Origin: Ichthyophis bannanicus
Taxonomy: Eukaryota; Chordata; Amphibia; Gymnophiona; Ichthyophiidae
DNA length: 64,000 bases
Assembly (NCBI GenBank): GCA_033557465.1
Contig: CM066040.1
Coordinates: 323,038,297 to 323,102,296, forward strand
Reading direction: 5' to 3'
The notes beneath the pieces were generated by a model. It made no database searches. It was not told where the DNA came from and worked only from the letters and a program-made list of their open reading frames with translations. The translations under genes and the position numbers were made by a program. Below, piece after piece: positions 21,327 through 29,667 of this stretch (positions are counted from its first letter, which is position 1; the number at the start of each line of letters is the position of its first letter).

Positions 21327-23141
21327 ATGGAGAAGCCAGTTCCTGGTTTTAAAAAGTGTACCAAGTGCAGTGCTGTCATTCCTCTTACAGACACCCATGA
21401 ATGGTGTCTTAAATGTTTAGGACCTGACCATTCCATACCGGACTGCCCATCCTGCTCCCAGATGTCGAAACGTGGATTGCAGAACCGGGCCAACAAGTTC
21501 CATGTGCTGTTTCCTTCAGAAGCATCACAGTCATCCAGGTCTTCCTCTCCGGATGGATCTCAGGTAACCAAAACTCCAGTGGGCAAATCCTCTAAAAGCA
21601 AATCTCTTTCTAAAGATCGAGAGGCTCTCAATTCTGAGTTCGAGGATTCTGCCCAGGCCAAAAAACCCCGGCGGGAGGCTCCGGCCTCCAAAGCAATCAT
21701 GGGGTCACAGGTTGACATCGATGGCGCGGCCTCGACAGATCACCTGTTGTACTGCTCTGGGGTACCGGCCCATACCGGTACCGACATCCAGGCAGCAGTG
21801 GCGTCTATGGGCAATACTGTCCAAGTCATGCAGCAGGCCATTCTGGCTTTTATTAATGCTGCTACGCCCTCGGTACCGCAGCCAGCGGTACCGGTTCCGG
21901 TTCCGGTAATGGCTTCCATACCGGAACCGAGGCCATCGTCTTCCAAACGCAGATCGGTTCCGCATGCCGGATCCGGGCTTTTGCCCGGTACCGATCCCAT
22001 ACCCGGTACGCCCGATGTCGATATCGAACGGTATGCGTATCATGCGTTGGAAGCACATAGAGGATACTCTGCTTCTTCAGAGGATTTTAACTCCTCTGAT
22101 GATTCTGATGAGTTCTCCCTTGATCTTCCTGAGGAGCCGCCTTCTCCTAAAAGGAGAATGTCTCCACCAGAGGATTTGTCCTTTCAGGACTTCATCATAG
22201 AAATGACTAAAGGTCTTTCTATTGCTTCATCCTCTGAAAAGGAACCCAGATCAAAGAAACTGGATATTTTAGGATACTCTAAGTCTCCTAAAGAGGCAGT
22301 TACCCTGCCTATCCATGAAATCCTTCAAGAACACTTGATGGACTTATGGGAGGCTCCTCTAACATTGTCTCCTTCTTCTCGCAGGTTGGACACCATGTAC
22401 CGTGTCCCCCCTTCTCCTGTTTTCCAAAAAACTCAGTTGCCTCACCATTCTATTGTGGTGAAGTCTGCAATGAAGAAGATAAAGAGTACCAAAAGGCACT
22501 CTTCTACTCCTCCAGGGCGAGAATGTAAGACTCTAGACTCTTTTGGCAGGAAAATTTTCCAGGCTACTATGCTTATAGCCAGGATTAATTCCTATAGTCT
22601 TTACATGGGCATGTTTCTCAGTGAAATCGCTCTAAAAGTTCGGCATTTTGCCCCCTTTATCCCTGAGGATAAGAGGGAGCAGTTCATTTCCTTAGTGAAA
22701 CACCTTTTGGATATTTCAAAGTTCTCTAACAGGGCAGCTTTTGATTCCTTTGAGGGTGCTGGTAGGGCTTCGGGCATTGCTATAGCAGACCGACGTCTTG
22801 CTTGGCTCCAGGCTTCTGATCTAGAACCTTGGGTCCTAGATGGCTTACGAAATCTGCCCTGTACAGGTGAGAACTTATTTGGTGAGGAGTGGCAAATTAA
22901 GGCCACTCAAATGGACGCAGAAAATGCCACCTTAGATAGACTTTCTAAGTCTACCTCCACTCCTGCCAAGAAGAAGTCTTTTAAGAGGCCTTATTACAAG
23001 AAGTCCAGATTTTCCACAAATACTGGCCAACAATCCTCTCAGCCTCGTTTTGCTGCTAAACGTCAGCAACCTAAACAGGCAAGGTCAAAGCCTGCGGCGT
23101 CTGCTACGCCTCAGCAGGCTCCACCCCCTCAGGGGTTTTGA
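21327..23141 (+). CDS. DIRS-D ORF1, gag-like protein with CCHC knuckle
   Basis: 604 residues, intact. The N terminus has C11, C14, C27, C30, H35, C40 and C43; C27-x2-C30-x4-H35-x4-C40 is a gag-type CCHC knuckle. Then come a Ser/Lys-rich region, a Val/Pro-rich linker, an acidic patch (SSDDSDEF), the conserved module SFQDFIIEMTKGLSI and the core with QKTQLPHHSIVV. The basic Gln/Pro tail ends at TGA 23139-23141. The probable role is RNA packaging, inferred from DIRS ORF1 proteins. The start MEKP is shared with the other copies and sits about 500 bp inside the left ITR. The frame continues open beyond the TGA, into ORF3. Confidence 0.92.
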   Translation: MEKPVPGFKKCTKCSAVIPLTDTHEWCLKCLGPDHSIPDCPSCSQMSKRGLQNRANKFHVLFPSEASQSSRSSSPDGSQVTKTPVGKSSKSKSLSKDREALNSEFEDSAQAKKPRREAPASKAIMGSQVDIDGAASTDHLLYCSGVPAHTGTDIQAAVASMGNTVQVMQQAILAFINAATPSVPQPAVPVPVPVMASIPEPRPSSSKRRSVPHAGSGLLPGTDPIPGTPDVDIERYAYHALEAHRGYSASSEDFNSSDDSDEFSLDLPEEPPSPKRRMSPPEDLSFQDFIIEMTKGLSIASSSEKEPRSKKLDILGYSKSPKEAVTLPIHEILQEHLMDLWEAPLTLSPSSRRLDTMYRVPPSPVFQKTQLPHHSIVVKSAMKKIKSTKRHSSTPPGRECKTLDSFGRKIFQATMLIARINSYSLYMGMFLSEIALKVRHFAPFIPEDKREQFISLVKHLLDISKFSNRAAFDSFEGAGRASGIAIADRRLAWLQASDLEPWVLDGLRNLPCTGENLFGEEWQIKATQMDAENATLDRLSKSTSTPAKKKSFKRPYYKKSRFSTNTGQQSSQPRFAAKRQQPKQARSKPAASATPQQAPPPQGF

Positions 23142-25065
23142 CTTGCCCCTAGAGAACTTAACTTTTCTGGCTCTAGAACAACCAGAGCCCCTCACCATAC
23201 CCGGAAGGTTAGCTCACTTTGCTCCCAGATGGGAGCAAATTACATCAGAGCAATGGACCCTCTCTATCATCAGAGAGGGTTACAAACTCCATTTTTCCGA
23301 CCTTCCTCCTTATACTATGGTGAGGCAGTTCAATTCTCCCCCATCTCTCCTGGCCCTCTTGGGTCAGGAAGTCTCCTCCCTCCTTGCCCAGGGGGCAATA
23401 GAGGAGGTCCCTCTTCTTCAACAGGGGACGGGATTCTACTCCCCTTATTTTCTAATACCAAAGAAGACAGAGGGCTTCAGACCAATTCTGGATCTGAGAG
23501 AATTGAACAAATTTCTTTTCAAGGAGAAATTCAAAATGCTTTCTCTGGGCATTCTCCTTCCATACCTTCAGAGTCAGGATTGGCTTTGTTCTCTAGACCT
23601 AAAGGATGCGTATACACACATACTCATCCACCCATCCCACAGAAAATACCTTCGATTTCTGTTTCAGGGAAAACATTTCCAGTACAGAGTACTCCCCTTC
23701 GGTCTAGCCTCTGCTCCAAGAGTGTTCACCAAATGCATGGCAGTCGTAGCTGCCTTTCTAAGAGGCCTGGGAATTTTCATATTCCCATACCTGGACGACT
23801 GGCTCATCCGAGCTCCCTCTCAGTCCCAGGCCCAAATTTCCCTGGACCGCACAAGGCGTCTTCTGCAGTATCTAGGACTGGTAGTAAACCTTCCCAAGTC
23901 TCAACTAATCCCTACTCAGTCTCTCGAGTTCATAGGGGCCCAGTTAGACACCATCACTGCAAGGGCCTACCTGCCTCAGGTCAGGGCCCAACGCCTGCTG
24001 AGTTTGGCCTCCCAAGCTCAGTCCAGCAGTCATTTGACAGCCCGGGAAATGCTGCGACTTCTGGGCCACATGGCCTCCACGGTACATGTGGTGCCCTACG
24101 CTCGTCTGCATATGAGAGCAGCTCAATGGACCTTGGCCACCCAGTGGACTCAAGCATCTGGAGCGCTCTCCGACCAAATACTCACCTCAAGCCGTCTATT
24201 TTGGTCCCTCCAATGGTGGACATCCACCAAGAATCTGTTGTTGGGGGCCCCCTTCCAACCTTTGTTGCCCCAAGCAACCCTCACAACAGATGCCTCCCAG
24301 ACAGGGTGGGGAGCTCATCTTCAGAACCTCTCCACTCAGGGCACTTGGTCTCCACAGGAGGCCACCCTTCATATCAACCTCCTGGAACTGCGAGCAATTT
24401 ACCTTGCCCTCAAGGTCTTCTATACCCTCCTTGTCAACCTGACTGTCCTAGTTCAGACAGACAATCAGGTAGCCATGTTCTATATAAACAAACAAGGAGG
24501 GACAGGCTCTCTGTCGCTTTGCAACGAAGCTCTCAGATTATGGGCCTTCGCCAGAGAGCATCAAATTCACCTTCTTGCAGTGTATCTTCCAGGAGTTCAA
24601 AACTCTCGTGCAGACAGACTCAGTCGAGTTCTGCTTCCACACGAATGGTCCCTACATATGGACCAGATACGCAGAATCTTTCAGGAATGGGGGACCCCGG
24701 ACATAGACCTCTTTGCAAGTCCGTGGAATGCCAAACTTCCCCGGTTCTGTTCCAGAACTCAGTGTCAGGGAGCTCAGGCCCACGATGCCTTCCTCCTGCA
24801 TTGGGGTCAGGAATTCCTCTATGCCTTTCCACCCATTCCTCTAATATCCAAGACTCTGTTCAAGCTCCAGAGGGATCACGGGACTATGATCCTCATAGCT
24901 CCCCGCTGGCCACGCCAGGTGTGGTTCCCTCTACTTCTGCATCTCTCCCAGGGATCCTCCCTGGACCTGGGAGCTGCGCCAGACCTTCTGTCTCAGGAGG
25001 AGGGGACTTTGTGGCACCTAAACCCCAAATCCCTACATCTCAGAGCTTGGTTACTGAAGGCCTAA
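23050..25065 (+). CDS. DIRS-D ORF2, reverse transcriptase / RNase H / methyltransferase-like protein
   Basis: 671 codons from the first ATG; homologous sequence really starts near 23140 and the initiation mode is unknown (+1 relative to ORF1, so frameshifting or re-initiation is possible). The RT shows YFLIPKKTEGFRPILDLREL, SLDLKDAYTHILIHP and FQYRVLPFGLASAPRVF, with YLDDWL at 23788-23805. RNase H has Asp414 in TTDASQTGWGAHL, then LELRAIYLAL, QTDNQVAMFY and NSRADRLSR. The C-terminal ~110 residues (TPDIDLFASPWNAKL ... YAFPPIPLI ... ILIAPRWPRQVWFP) match the methyltransferase-like domain typical of DIRS elements, whose role is unknown. All RT and RNase H catalytic residues I can check are present. 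Confidence 0.93.
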   Translation: MLLNVSNLNRQGQSLRRLLRLSRLHPLRGFDLPLENLTFLALEQPEPLTIPGRLAHFAPRWEQITSEQWTLSIIREGYKLHFSDLPPYTMVRQFNSPPSLLALLGQEVSSLLAQGAIEEVPLLQQGTGFYSPYFLIPKKTEGFRPILDLRELNKFLFKEKFKMLSLGILLPYLQSQDWLCSLDLKDAYTHILIHPSHRKYLRFLFQGKHFQYRVLPFGLASAPRVFTKCMAVVAAFLRGLGIFIFPYLDDWLIRAPSQSQAQISLDRTRRLLQYLGLVVNLPKSQLIPTQSLEFIGAQLDTITARAYLPQVRAQRLLSLASQAQSSSHLTAREMLRLLGHMASTVHVVPYARLHMRAAQWTLATQWTQASGALSDQILTSSRLFWSLQWWTSTKNLLLGAPFQPLLPQATLTTDASQTGWGAHLQNLSTQGTWSPQEATLHINLLELRAIYLALKVFYTLLVNLTVLVQTDNQVAMFYINKQGGTGSLSLCNEALRLWAFAREHQIHLLAVYLPGVQNSRADRLSRVLLPHEWSLHMDQIRRIFQEWGTPDIDLFASPWNAKLPRFCSRTQCQGAQAHDAFLLHWGQEFLYAFPPIPLISKTLFKLQRDHGTMILIAPRWPRQVWFPLLLHLSQGSSLDLGAAPDLLSQEEGTLWHLNPKSLHLRAWLLKA

Positions 25066-26102
25066 GTCTTCAAGACTTTAATCTTTCTCAACCTGTGACA
25101 GATATCCTTCATGCCTCTAGGAAACCTTCCACGAGGCGTTCTTATGCTTTCAAATGGAAACGTTTTTCCATTTGGTGTGCTCAGCAGGGTCTTGACCCTC
25201 TAGCACTTCCTTTGAATTCCCTCTTGGACTATCTCCTGCATCTTTCAAATGCAGGCCTTAAGACGAATTCAGTAAGGGTCCATTTGAGTGCTATTGCAGC
25301 ATCCTTAAAACCTATAAATGGACAACCTGTCTCCTCTCATCCTCTTGTTGCACGTTTCATGAGAGGCCTGACTCTAACTAAACCTCCCATCCGACCTCCT
25401 CCGGTAGCATGGGATTTGAACCTAGTTCTAGGTCAGCTTATGAAGCCACCTTTTGAGCCTTTGGACTCTACCTCCTTCAAATTTCTTTCCTGGAAGGTTG
25501 TTTTCCTTATTGCAGTCACTTCGGCTCGCCGCATCAGTGAACTGCAGGCTTTAGTGGCTCATCCACCTTATACTAGGTTTCATCATGATAAGGTGGTCCT
25601 TAGGACGAATCCCCACTTTATGCCCAAAGTGGTCTCGCCTTTTCATCTTAATCAAGAGGTATATCTACCTGTCTTTTTCCCGGCTCCTCATGCATCCAGT
25701 GCAGAGAGGAACCTTCATACTCTGGATTGTAAAAGAGCTCTTGCCTTTTACCTCAACAGGACTCAACCACATCGAAAGTCTTCCCAACTTTTCGTGGCTT
25801 TTGATCCTTCTCATTTGGGACTTCCAGTCACCAAGCGTACACTTTCCAATTGGATCGCTCAGTGTATTTCTTTTGCTTACCAGAGTAAGAACATTTCTCT
25901 GGAGGGCCATGTCACAGCTCACAATGTGAGAGCCATGGCCACTTCTATGGCTCATCTTCACTCTGTGTCCATAGATCAGATCTGTCGAGCAGCCACTTGG
26001 GCCTCGGTTCATACCTTCACAGCCCATTACTGCTTGGACAAGGACTCCCGCCGGGATGCCTTGTTTGGTCAGGCTGTCCTCAAACACCTGTTCCATACTT
26101 AA
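23229..26102 (+). CDS. DIRS-D ORF3, tyrosine recombinase, long frame overlapping ORF2
   Basis: The frame is open for 957 codons and is the same frame as ORF1. The first ~612 codons overlap ORF2 and encode a Ser/Pro/Gly-rich sequence without recognisable domains; whether they are translated is unknown. The recombinase proper begins near 25090 (HASRKPSTRRSYAFKWKRF). Its catalytic set is complete: Arg768 in ARRISEL, His898 and Arg901 in HNVRAMATS, His928 in SVHTF and Tyr934 in AHYCLD (numbering from 23229). It should integrate the circular DNA form by strand exchange. The stop TAA is at 26100-26102, about 100 bp before the internal complementary region. Confidence 0.9.
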   Translation: MGANYIRAMDPLYHQRGLQTPFFRPSSLYYGEAVQFSPISPGPLGSGSLLPPCPGGNRGGPSSSTGDGILLPLFSNTKEDRGLQTNSGSERIEQISFQGEIQNAFSGHSPSIPSESGLALFSRPKGCVYTHTHPPIPQKIPSISVSGKTFPVQSTPLRSSLCSKSVHQMHGSRSCLSKRPGNFHIPIPGRLAHPSSLSVPGPNFPGPHKASSAVSRTGSKPSQVSTNPYSVSRVHRGPVRHHHCKGLPASGQGPTPAEFGLPSSVQQSFDSPGNAATSGPHGLHGTCGALRSSAYESSSMDLGHPVDSSIWSALRPNTHLKPSILVPPMVDIHQESVVGGPLPTFVAPSNPHNRCLPDRVGSSSSEPLHSGHLVSTGGHPSYQPPGTASNLPCPQGLLYPPCQPDCPSSDRQSGSHVLYKQTRRDRLSVALQRSSQIMGLRQRASNSPSCSVSSRSSKLSCRQTQSSSASTRMVPTYGPDTQNLSGMGDPGHRPLCKSVECQTSPVLFQNSVSGSSGPRCLPPALGSGIPLCLSTHSSNIQDSVQAPEGSRDYDPHSSPLATPGVVPSTSASLPGILPGPGSCARPSVSGGGDFVAPKPQIPTSQSLVTEGLSLQDFNLSQPVTDILHASRKPSTRRSYAFKWKRFSIWCAQQGLDPLALPLNSLLDYLLHLSNAGLKTNSVRVHLSAIAASLKPINGQPVSSHPLVARFMRGLTLTKPPIRPPPVAWDLNLVLGQLMKPPFEPLDSTSFKFLSWKVVFLIAVTSARRISELQALVAHPPYTRFHHDKVVLRTNPHFMPKVVSPFHLNQEVYLPVFFPAPHASSAERNLHTLDCKRALAFYLNRTQPHRKSSQLFVAFDPSHLGLPVTKRTLSNWIAQCISFAYQSKNISLEGHVTAHNVRAMATSMAHLHSVSIDQICRAATWASVHTFTAHYCLDKDSRRDALFGQAVLKHLFHT

Positions 26103-26200
26103 ACAACTCCTGCCCACCTTCCCTGGATGGATGCCTGAGATCCATGCGAAGATAGTTTACCCTTGGAGGGGGATCTCCCAGGCATCTTAGCTAGGGAGTC

Positions 26201-26299
26201 CCCATATGTGATGACTTATTCCTGCTTGTTCCTGGAGATAGCACAGTTACTTACCTGTAACAGGTGATCTCTGGGAACAGCAGGAATTAGTCATCACAA
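26201..26299 (+). repeat. DIRS-D internal complementary region
   Basis: The left ~40 nt are the exact reverse complement of 20646-20685 and the right ~58 nt the exact reverse complement of about 26509-26566. Bases that differ between the two ends (TTATT on the left, TAATT on the right) are kept separately in the two halves. Confidence 0.95.
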
Positions 26300-26380
26300 C
26301 CCACCCACCTCCCCTAGGAGTTGTATCTCTATCTATCTATCTTCCTGTCCTCTCTCTCTATTGTCTCAGCTTTAAACTCG

Positions 26381-26567
26381 AACTGACGAGAGCTGGTCAG
26401 GAAGGCGGGAAGGCAGCGCGCATATGCAGTGGGAGGCCCCAAAAGCTTTTAATCTGAAAAGCTGGGGAGCTTTCCCGCGCGGGCTCCGTCGGTACCGACG
26501 TACCCATATGTGATGACTAATTCCTGCTGTTCCCAGAGATCACCTGTTACAGGTAAGTAACTGTGCT
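26381..26567 (+). repeat. DIRS-D right inverted terminal repeat with extension
   Basis: Complement of the left ITR plus the outer extension with CACCTGTTACAGGTAAGT; CAG/GTAAGT lies at 26550-26558. Confidence 0.94.
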
Positions 26568-26831
26568 TTATAGTTTAGTGAAGCTTAAACTTTATATGCG
26601 CCAGCCAACCAACTCTTCCCCCCCCCATGTGTCTAATCCCCTGATTGAAATACTCCTACTGCACCCTGGGCCAGTACACCAAGACCCAGGCAGCCGCAAG
26701 CATTCCCCCCTTCCCCTCCCCCTCCCTCCCGCCCCAACAAAATCCCCCGTCCCGCTCCCCCATACCTCTATCCCACTATCCCTCCTCCCCCCACCCATAC
26801 CCCCCTCCTCACACCCCTCCGCTAGGCACCC

Positions 26832-27315
26832 TTACAACCTCTCCCATCTCTTCCAGCCGTCCTCTCTCCATTTTTCATAGTCTTGCCAAATATCGCTATG
26901 TTTCCCCCTCTGGTTGCGGCTATGAGCGCCAACCGCACTCATGTGCCACAAATACTCTATTTTGCCCAACATCTCTCTCACCTTAGGACCCTCCAGCGTC
27001 TTCCACCTCTGCAGCGTGGCCAGTCTACACGCTACCACACAGTAATGCCAGAACCTAAGATGCCCCGTGTCTGCCCCATCGATCCCCTCCAGCAACCCTA
27101 TACCTCCCCAATCCAGCTGCAGACTGACCCCCGTCACCTCCCGGTAGAACTTACCCACTGCCTCCCACACCTTCTGCATTTTAGGGCAACTCCAGACCAT
27201 ATGTTTCAAATCCCCACTTTGCCCATATCCCCTCCAGCACTGTCCCTCACTTCCTTTACACATAGCTGTGAGTCGCACTGGCGTCCACACCATTCTATAG
27301 CGAAGCTTCAAGCAG
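26832..27315 (-). pseudogene. L1 ORF2, C-terminal end (beyond DIRS-E)
   Basis: Continuation of the L1 ORF2 after the DIRS-E insertion. It reads LKLRYRMVWTPVRL, then the region of the C-terminal cysteine motif (CWRGYGQSGDLKHMVWSCP), where the second Cys of the usual C-x2-C is Gly. A Trp/Leu-rich tail ends at the stop at 26832. The rest of the 3' UTR (26568-26831) is C-rich on the + strand. The reading frame across the DIRS-E junction is disturbed. Confidence 0.8.
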
Positions 27316-27476
27316 ATCTCCAGGAACAAGCAGGAATGAGTCTTCACATATGGGTACGTTGGTACCGACGGAGCCTGCGTGGGAACGCTCCCCAGCGTCC
27401 AATCAGAAAGCTTTTGGGAGCATCCCTCAGCGCCTGCGTGCTGCCTTCCCTCCTTTCCAACTGTCTCTCCTCAGTT
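27316..27476 (+). repeat. DIRS-E left inverted terminal repeat
   Basis: Inverted match to 32141-32300, for example GGAACGCTCCCCAGCGTCCA and CAACTGTCTCTCCTCAGTT. Confidence 0.9.
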
Positions 27477-27692
27477 GTTTTCGTTTTTCCGCGGAGCCGG
27501 CAGGACGTCCTCCTGTCACCGTAGAAACTTTTTTCTTTAATTTTTTTAATTCTTGTTTTCTTGTGGTCGCGGCTGTTTTCCTGCCGCCACCGGTACCGCC
27601 GGTGGGGTTTTTTCTTTTCTTTTTCTCAAACTGAGGGAGAGTTTCCCTCAGTTTTTGTCTTAAAATTTTTGGGCCTATAAGGCCTCTCCATC

Positions 27693-29667
27693 ATGGAGCC
27701 GCCTTCTCCTAAGAAGTGCCTTCACTGTGGAAATACAGTTTTCTTTTTAGACTCCAATAACTGGTGTCTAACCTGTTTGGGCCCTGACCCCTTTTCCCCT
27801 GAACCGTCAGGCTACAATGCTGTGAGAAGAGATTTTCTATTTCGAGTTTCCTTCGATACCGTTTTCCCTCCCTGTGTCAGGGCACCGGCCATTTCTTCTC
27901 TACAGGATCAGGTAACCCACAAACAGTCTGTTAAGACTAGCCAATCCTTGAGTGGTATGTCTCATGCTAAGCATGCTGACGGCCCCGGCCTTGCCCTCAA
28001 GAACCCATTGGCATTAAAACCCCGGCGGGAGTCTTCGGGCTCCAAAGCATTTCAGGGGTTTCAGGTTGTTCCTGGGGCTCACCCCTCACAGAACATACCT
28101 GAGCCATGCTCGGGGGTGGCATCCGCTTCGAGCGGTACCGATAACCCGGCATCGGCACCGGTGTTGAGCGATTCACTCCTCACCAGGGATCGTCATCTGG
28201 TGTACTCGGTGCCTTTGGGACCGATCGATAGCCAGGTTGACTTTCCAGTATCGGCAGCTCCGTCGATACAATCCCTGATGCCGGTACCATCTAGACATGC
28301 ATCGATTGATTCTCTTCCTTCGATGCCAAGTCTAGAATCAATATCTAGTCTGGAAGACTGGGTACCGACGCGTCTCGGAACCGACACGCACCGATTCCGG
28401 ATGCGCGGTACCGAGGATATTCACCGAGACTTTCGAGTTTCCTCGGTACCGTTTGAGCAGCCTCCGCTGACTGCTTCAGCGATTCCGGCACAGCTACCGG
28501 TATCGGTATCAATGTCGGTACCGGCAGTATCATCGGGACCAGCTCCTTCCATGCTTTTTTTCACCTGGATCGCTCCTTTCTATACCTAGTTTGGAGTCGA
28601 TACCTGGCATGGATGATGCACTACTGACTGTCTCAACTCATAACTGCCAGTTCCAGTGTCCATCCATTACAAATCCTGTTCTGCACCGGACAGGTACATC
28701 CTCCGGTGCCCAGGCTGCCTTTTCAGGTTTAACCTGTCCAGGGATGGTTCCCATCGGAGATCCTTCTTTTCAGAAATTTCTCCTTAACATGGCAACCTTC
28801 CTTAATATTCCTATCCCTGGCCATGAGTTTTCTCAGGATTTTTCTGCAGAAAAGGAAAATATAATGCTTCCTTTACATCACTCTCTGCAGAATCTTCTTC
28901 TGAGGGTATGGGAAAAACCTTTAAGGGTTTCTTCACCTCCTACAGCAACTGATCTTCTGTATCAGGTGCCCCCCTCTCCAGGATTTCAAAAGCCTCAACT
29001 TCCCCATCATTCCATTGTAGTGGAATCAGCAATGAGGAAGGTAAAAAGCAAGAAAAAACATTCTTCTTTCCCGCCAGGGCGTGCCTCTAGAACACTAGAT
29101 GCCTTTGGACGTCAAACCTTCCAAACATCTATGCTGGCAACAAGGATTCTCTCATATTTTTTCTGTATGAGTCTATCCCTTCAGGAGATCACAAAGAAAT
29201 TATCTCTTTTGACTCCTTTTCTATCAGAGCCCAAGGCTGCAGACTATTCCTTACTTCTTAGTCATAGCCAAAATATCTCTTGGTTTCTTTCTCGTGCTTC
29301 CCTAGACTCTTTTGAGTCTGTTAGCAGAACTTCTGCTATAGCCATAGGAGCATGTCGTAAAGCCTGGCTCCAAGCCTCAGACTTGAGTAGATGGGCACAA
29401 CAAAGACTGAGTAATACTCCTTGTACTGGAGAAAATCTCTTCAATAAGGAGTCCTTACGTCAGGTTGCTCATTGCTCCACTGACTTTCCTGTTTCTGAGG
29501 GCCATCCTAAGCCCTCTCCTTCCTCAGCAGGTAGGAAATGCCCTACCAAACCTTCTTTCCCTAAAAGAAAGAGGTTTTCCTCGTCTCCTGCCCATCATTC
29601 GGTTGTTCCCAAGCAGGGGAAGTCTCGCCCTGGTCTGAAGAATCCAAACTCTAGCCAGGCTGAATAA
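27693..29667 (+). pseudogene. DIRS-E ORF1, diverged gag-like protein with one frameshift
   Basis: The first frame (27693-28589) starts MEPPSPKKCLHCGNTVF and keeps the early cysteines (C-x2-C and WCLTC), but the His and last Cys of the knuckle are lost. The second frame (to 29667) carries the conserved core: SFQKFLLNMATFLNI, GFQKPQLPHHSIVVESAMRK, TLDAFGRQTFQTSML and the IAIGACRKAWLQASDL segment. The switch falls at or near a run of eight T residues around 28555-28562, so a single slip explains it. The Val/Pro linker again uses GGTACC-type codons. Over 650 residues in total, a little longer than ORF1 of DIRS-C and D. Confidence 0.85.

Larger units (their letters stand above)
20647..26567 (+). 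mobile_element. DIRS-D: intact DIRS retrotransposon inserted in the L1 3' UTR
   Basis: A 5.9 kb copy with all three ORFs open, nearly perfect inverted repeats (20647-20807 with 26381-26567) and an internal complementary region matching both ends exactly by eye. Its only visible scar is a minus-strand SINE in the 5' leader. It lies in the 3' UTR of the minus-strand L1, so it is younger than that L1. It is the best candidate here for a recently mobile copy. Confidence 0.95.

Noticed and set aside
23944..24177. Minus-strand ORFs opposite DIRS RT genes
   Set aside because: They lie entirely antisense to strongly conserved RT/RNase H coding sequence and carry no motifs of their own.
26563..26986. 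Pro-rich plus-strand ORFs at 26.6-27.0 kb
   Set aside because: They are the C-rich antisense of the L1 3' UTR and ORF2 end.
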